64,000 nt of DNA from Glandiceps talaboti. Its lineage: Eukaryota; Hemichordata; Enteropneusta; Spengelidae. Below the pieces are notes generated by a model. That model was not told where the DNA came from. It did no database searches and saw nothing but the letters and a program-made list of their open reading frames with translations. Positions within the stretch are counted from its first letter, which is position 1; the number at the start of each line of letters is the position of its first letter. The stretch covers positions 10,326,440-10,390,439 of the forward strand of contig NC_135571.1 in the NCBI RefSeq assembly GCF_964340395.1. Reading direction: 5' to 3'. Below, in pieces: positions 63,676 through 64,000 of the stretch. The translations under genes and the position numbers were made by a program.

Positions 63676-63882
63676 TCAATCGTCGTCTTCAACAACTATT
63701 TCATCGTCTTCATCGTCATCATCGAGAGCCTTCTTCTCGACTTTCACAACTTTTAGATTCATCTTCTTTGCCTTCTTGTGATCAAAACCTCGAGAACTCT
63801 CAAACCATTTTTCATCACCGATGTAAATGTCTTCGTCTGCCTTTTGTCCCGGTACTTCTCGACGACTGTATGCATACACTGC
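63676..63882 (-). CDS. Last exon of an unrecognised gene with an acidic C-terminus (partial)
   Basis: After an acceptor (TTCTAATTACAG, AG at 63884-63883) the minus strand reads AVYAYSRREVPGQKADED, IYIGDEKWFESSRGFDHKKA, a basic stretch KKMNLKVVKVEKK and an acidic end DDDDEDDEIVVEDDD, then stop. The clean acceptor, the codon-like composition and the charge pattern support a real exon. The rest of the gene lies beyond an (AT)n run and the window edge. I do not recognise the family. Confidence 0.6.
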   Translation of the reverse strand, partial: AVYAYSRREVPGQKADEDIYIGDEKWFESSRGFDHKKAKKMNLKVVKVEKKALDDDDEDDEIVVEDDD

Positions 63883-63902
63883 CTGTAATTAGAAATTAGC
63901 AC

Positions 63903-63908
<6 letters not shown>

Positions 63909-63996
<88 letters not shown>
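63909..63996. repeat. (AT)n microsatellite
   Basis: About 44 copies at the window edge, within the intron of the partial gene. Confidence 0.97.
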
Positions 63997-63998
<2 letters not shown>

Positions 63999-64000
63999 CT

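Overview
The window is nuclear DNA from an animal, most likely a marine invertebrate. It is AT-rich, its genes have introns with GT/AG borders, and it is loaded with long microsatellites and short inverted-repeat transposons. The gene families (CD38-type ADP-ribosyl cyclase, galactose 3-O-sulfotransferase, bile-acid-type SLC10 carriers, a JHAMT-like methyltransferase) fit a deuterostome such as a hemichordate or cephalochordate. A lophotrochozoan cannot be excluded from the sequence alone.

Layout. At 0.6-5.4 kb on the minus strand is a seven-exon ADP-ribosyl cyclase gene, rebuilt here exon by exon. At 7.4-8.75 kb on the minus strand is a two-coding-exon Golgi galactose 3-O-sulfotransferase. 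Three SLC10 sodium/bile-acid symporter paralogues lie head to tail on the plus strand at 11.4-16.1, 32.1-36.4 and 41.5-45.5 kb. All three have three coding exons with identical intron positions and phases. A two-exon gene for a 100-residue single-pass membrane protein lies at 51.5-52.3 kb on the plus strand. A four-exon JHAMT-like methyltransferase lies at 56.4-59.6 kb on the minus strand. The last exon of an unrecognised gene with an acidic C-terminus is at 63.7-63.9 kb on the minus strand.

The 16 kb between the first and second SLC10 genes, and the other gaps, show no convincing gene. They hold microsatellites, three minisatellites, a 5'-truncated CR1/L2-like LINE tail and at least six families of MITE-like elements. 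Several of these still show target-site duplications. Two further dispersed repeats of unknown type also occur in several copies each.

How the genes relate. The three SLC10 genes are clearly a local duplication series, and the second and third are closest to each other. A sulfotransferase next to a carrier family that often moves sulfated or bile-type steroids is suggestive, but nothing in the sequence proves a functional link. I did not find an unmistakably new multi-gene system. The most unusual items are the altered TLEDTL-equivalent motif in the cyclase, the shared Met-to-Trp change in the cation-site motif of two SLC10 copies, the unrecognised small membrane protein, and the set of internally repetitive MITEs.
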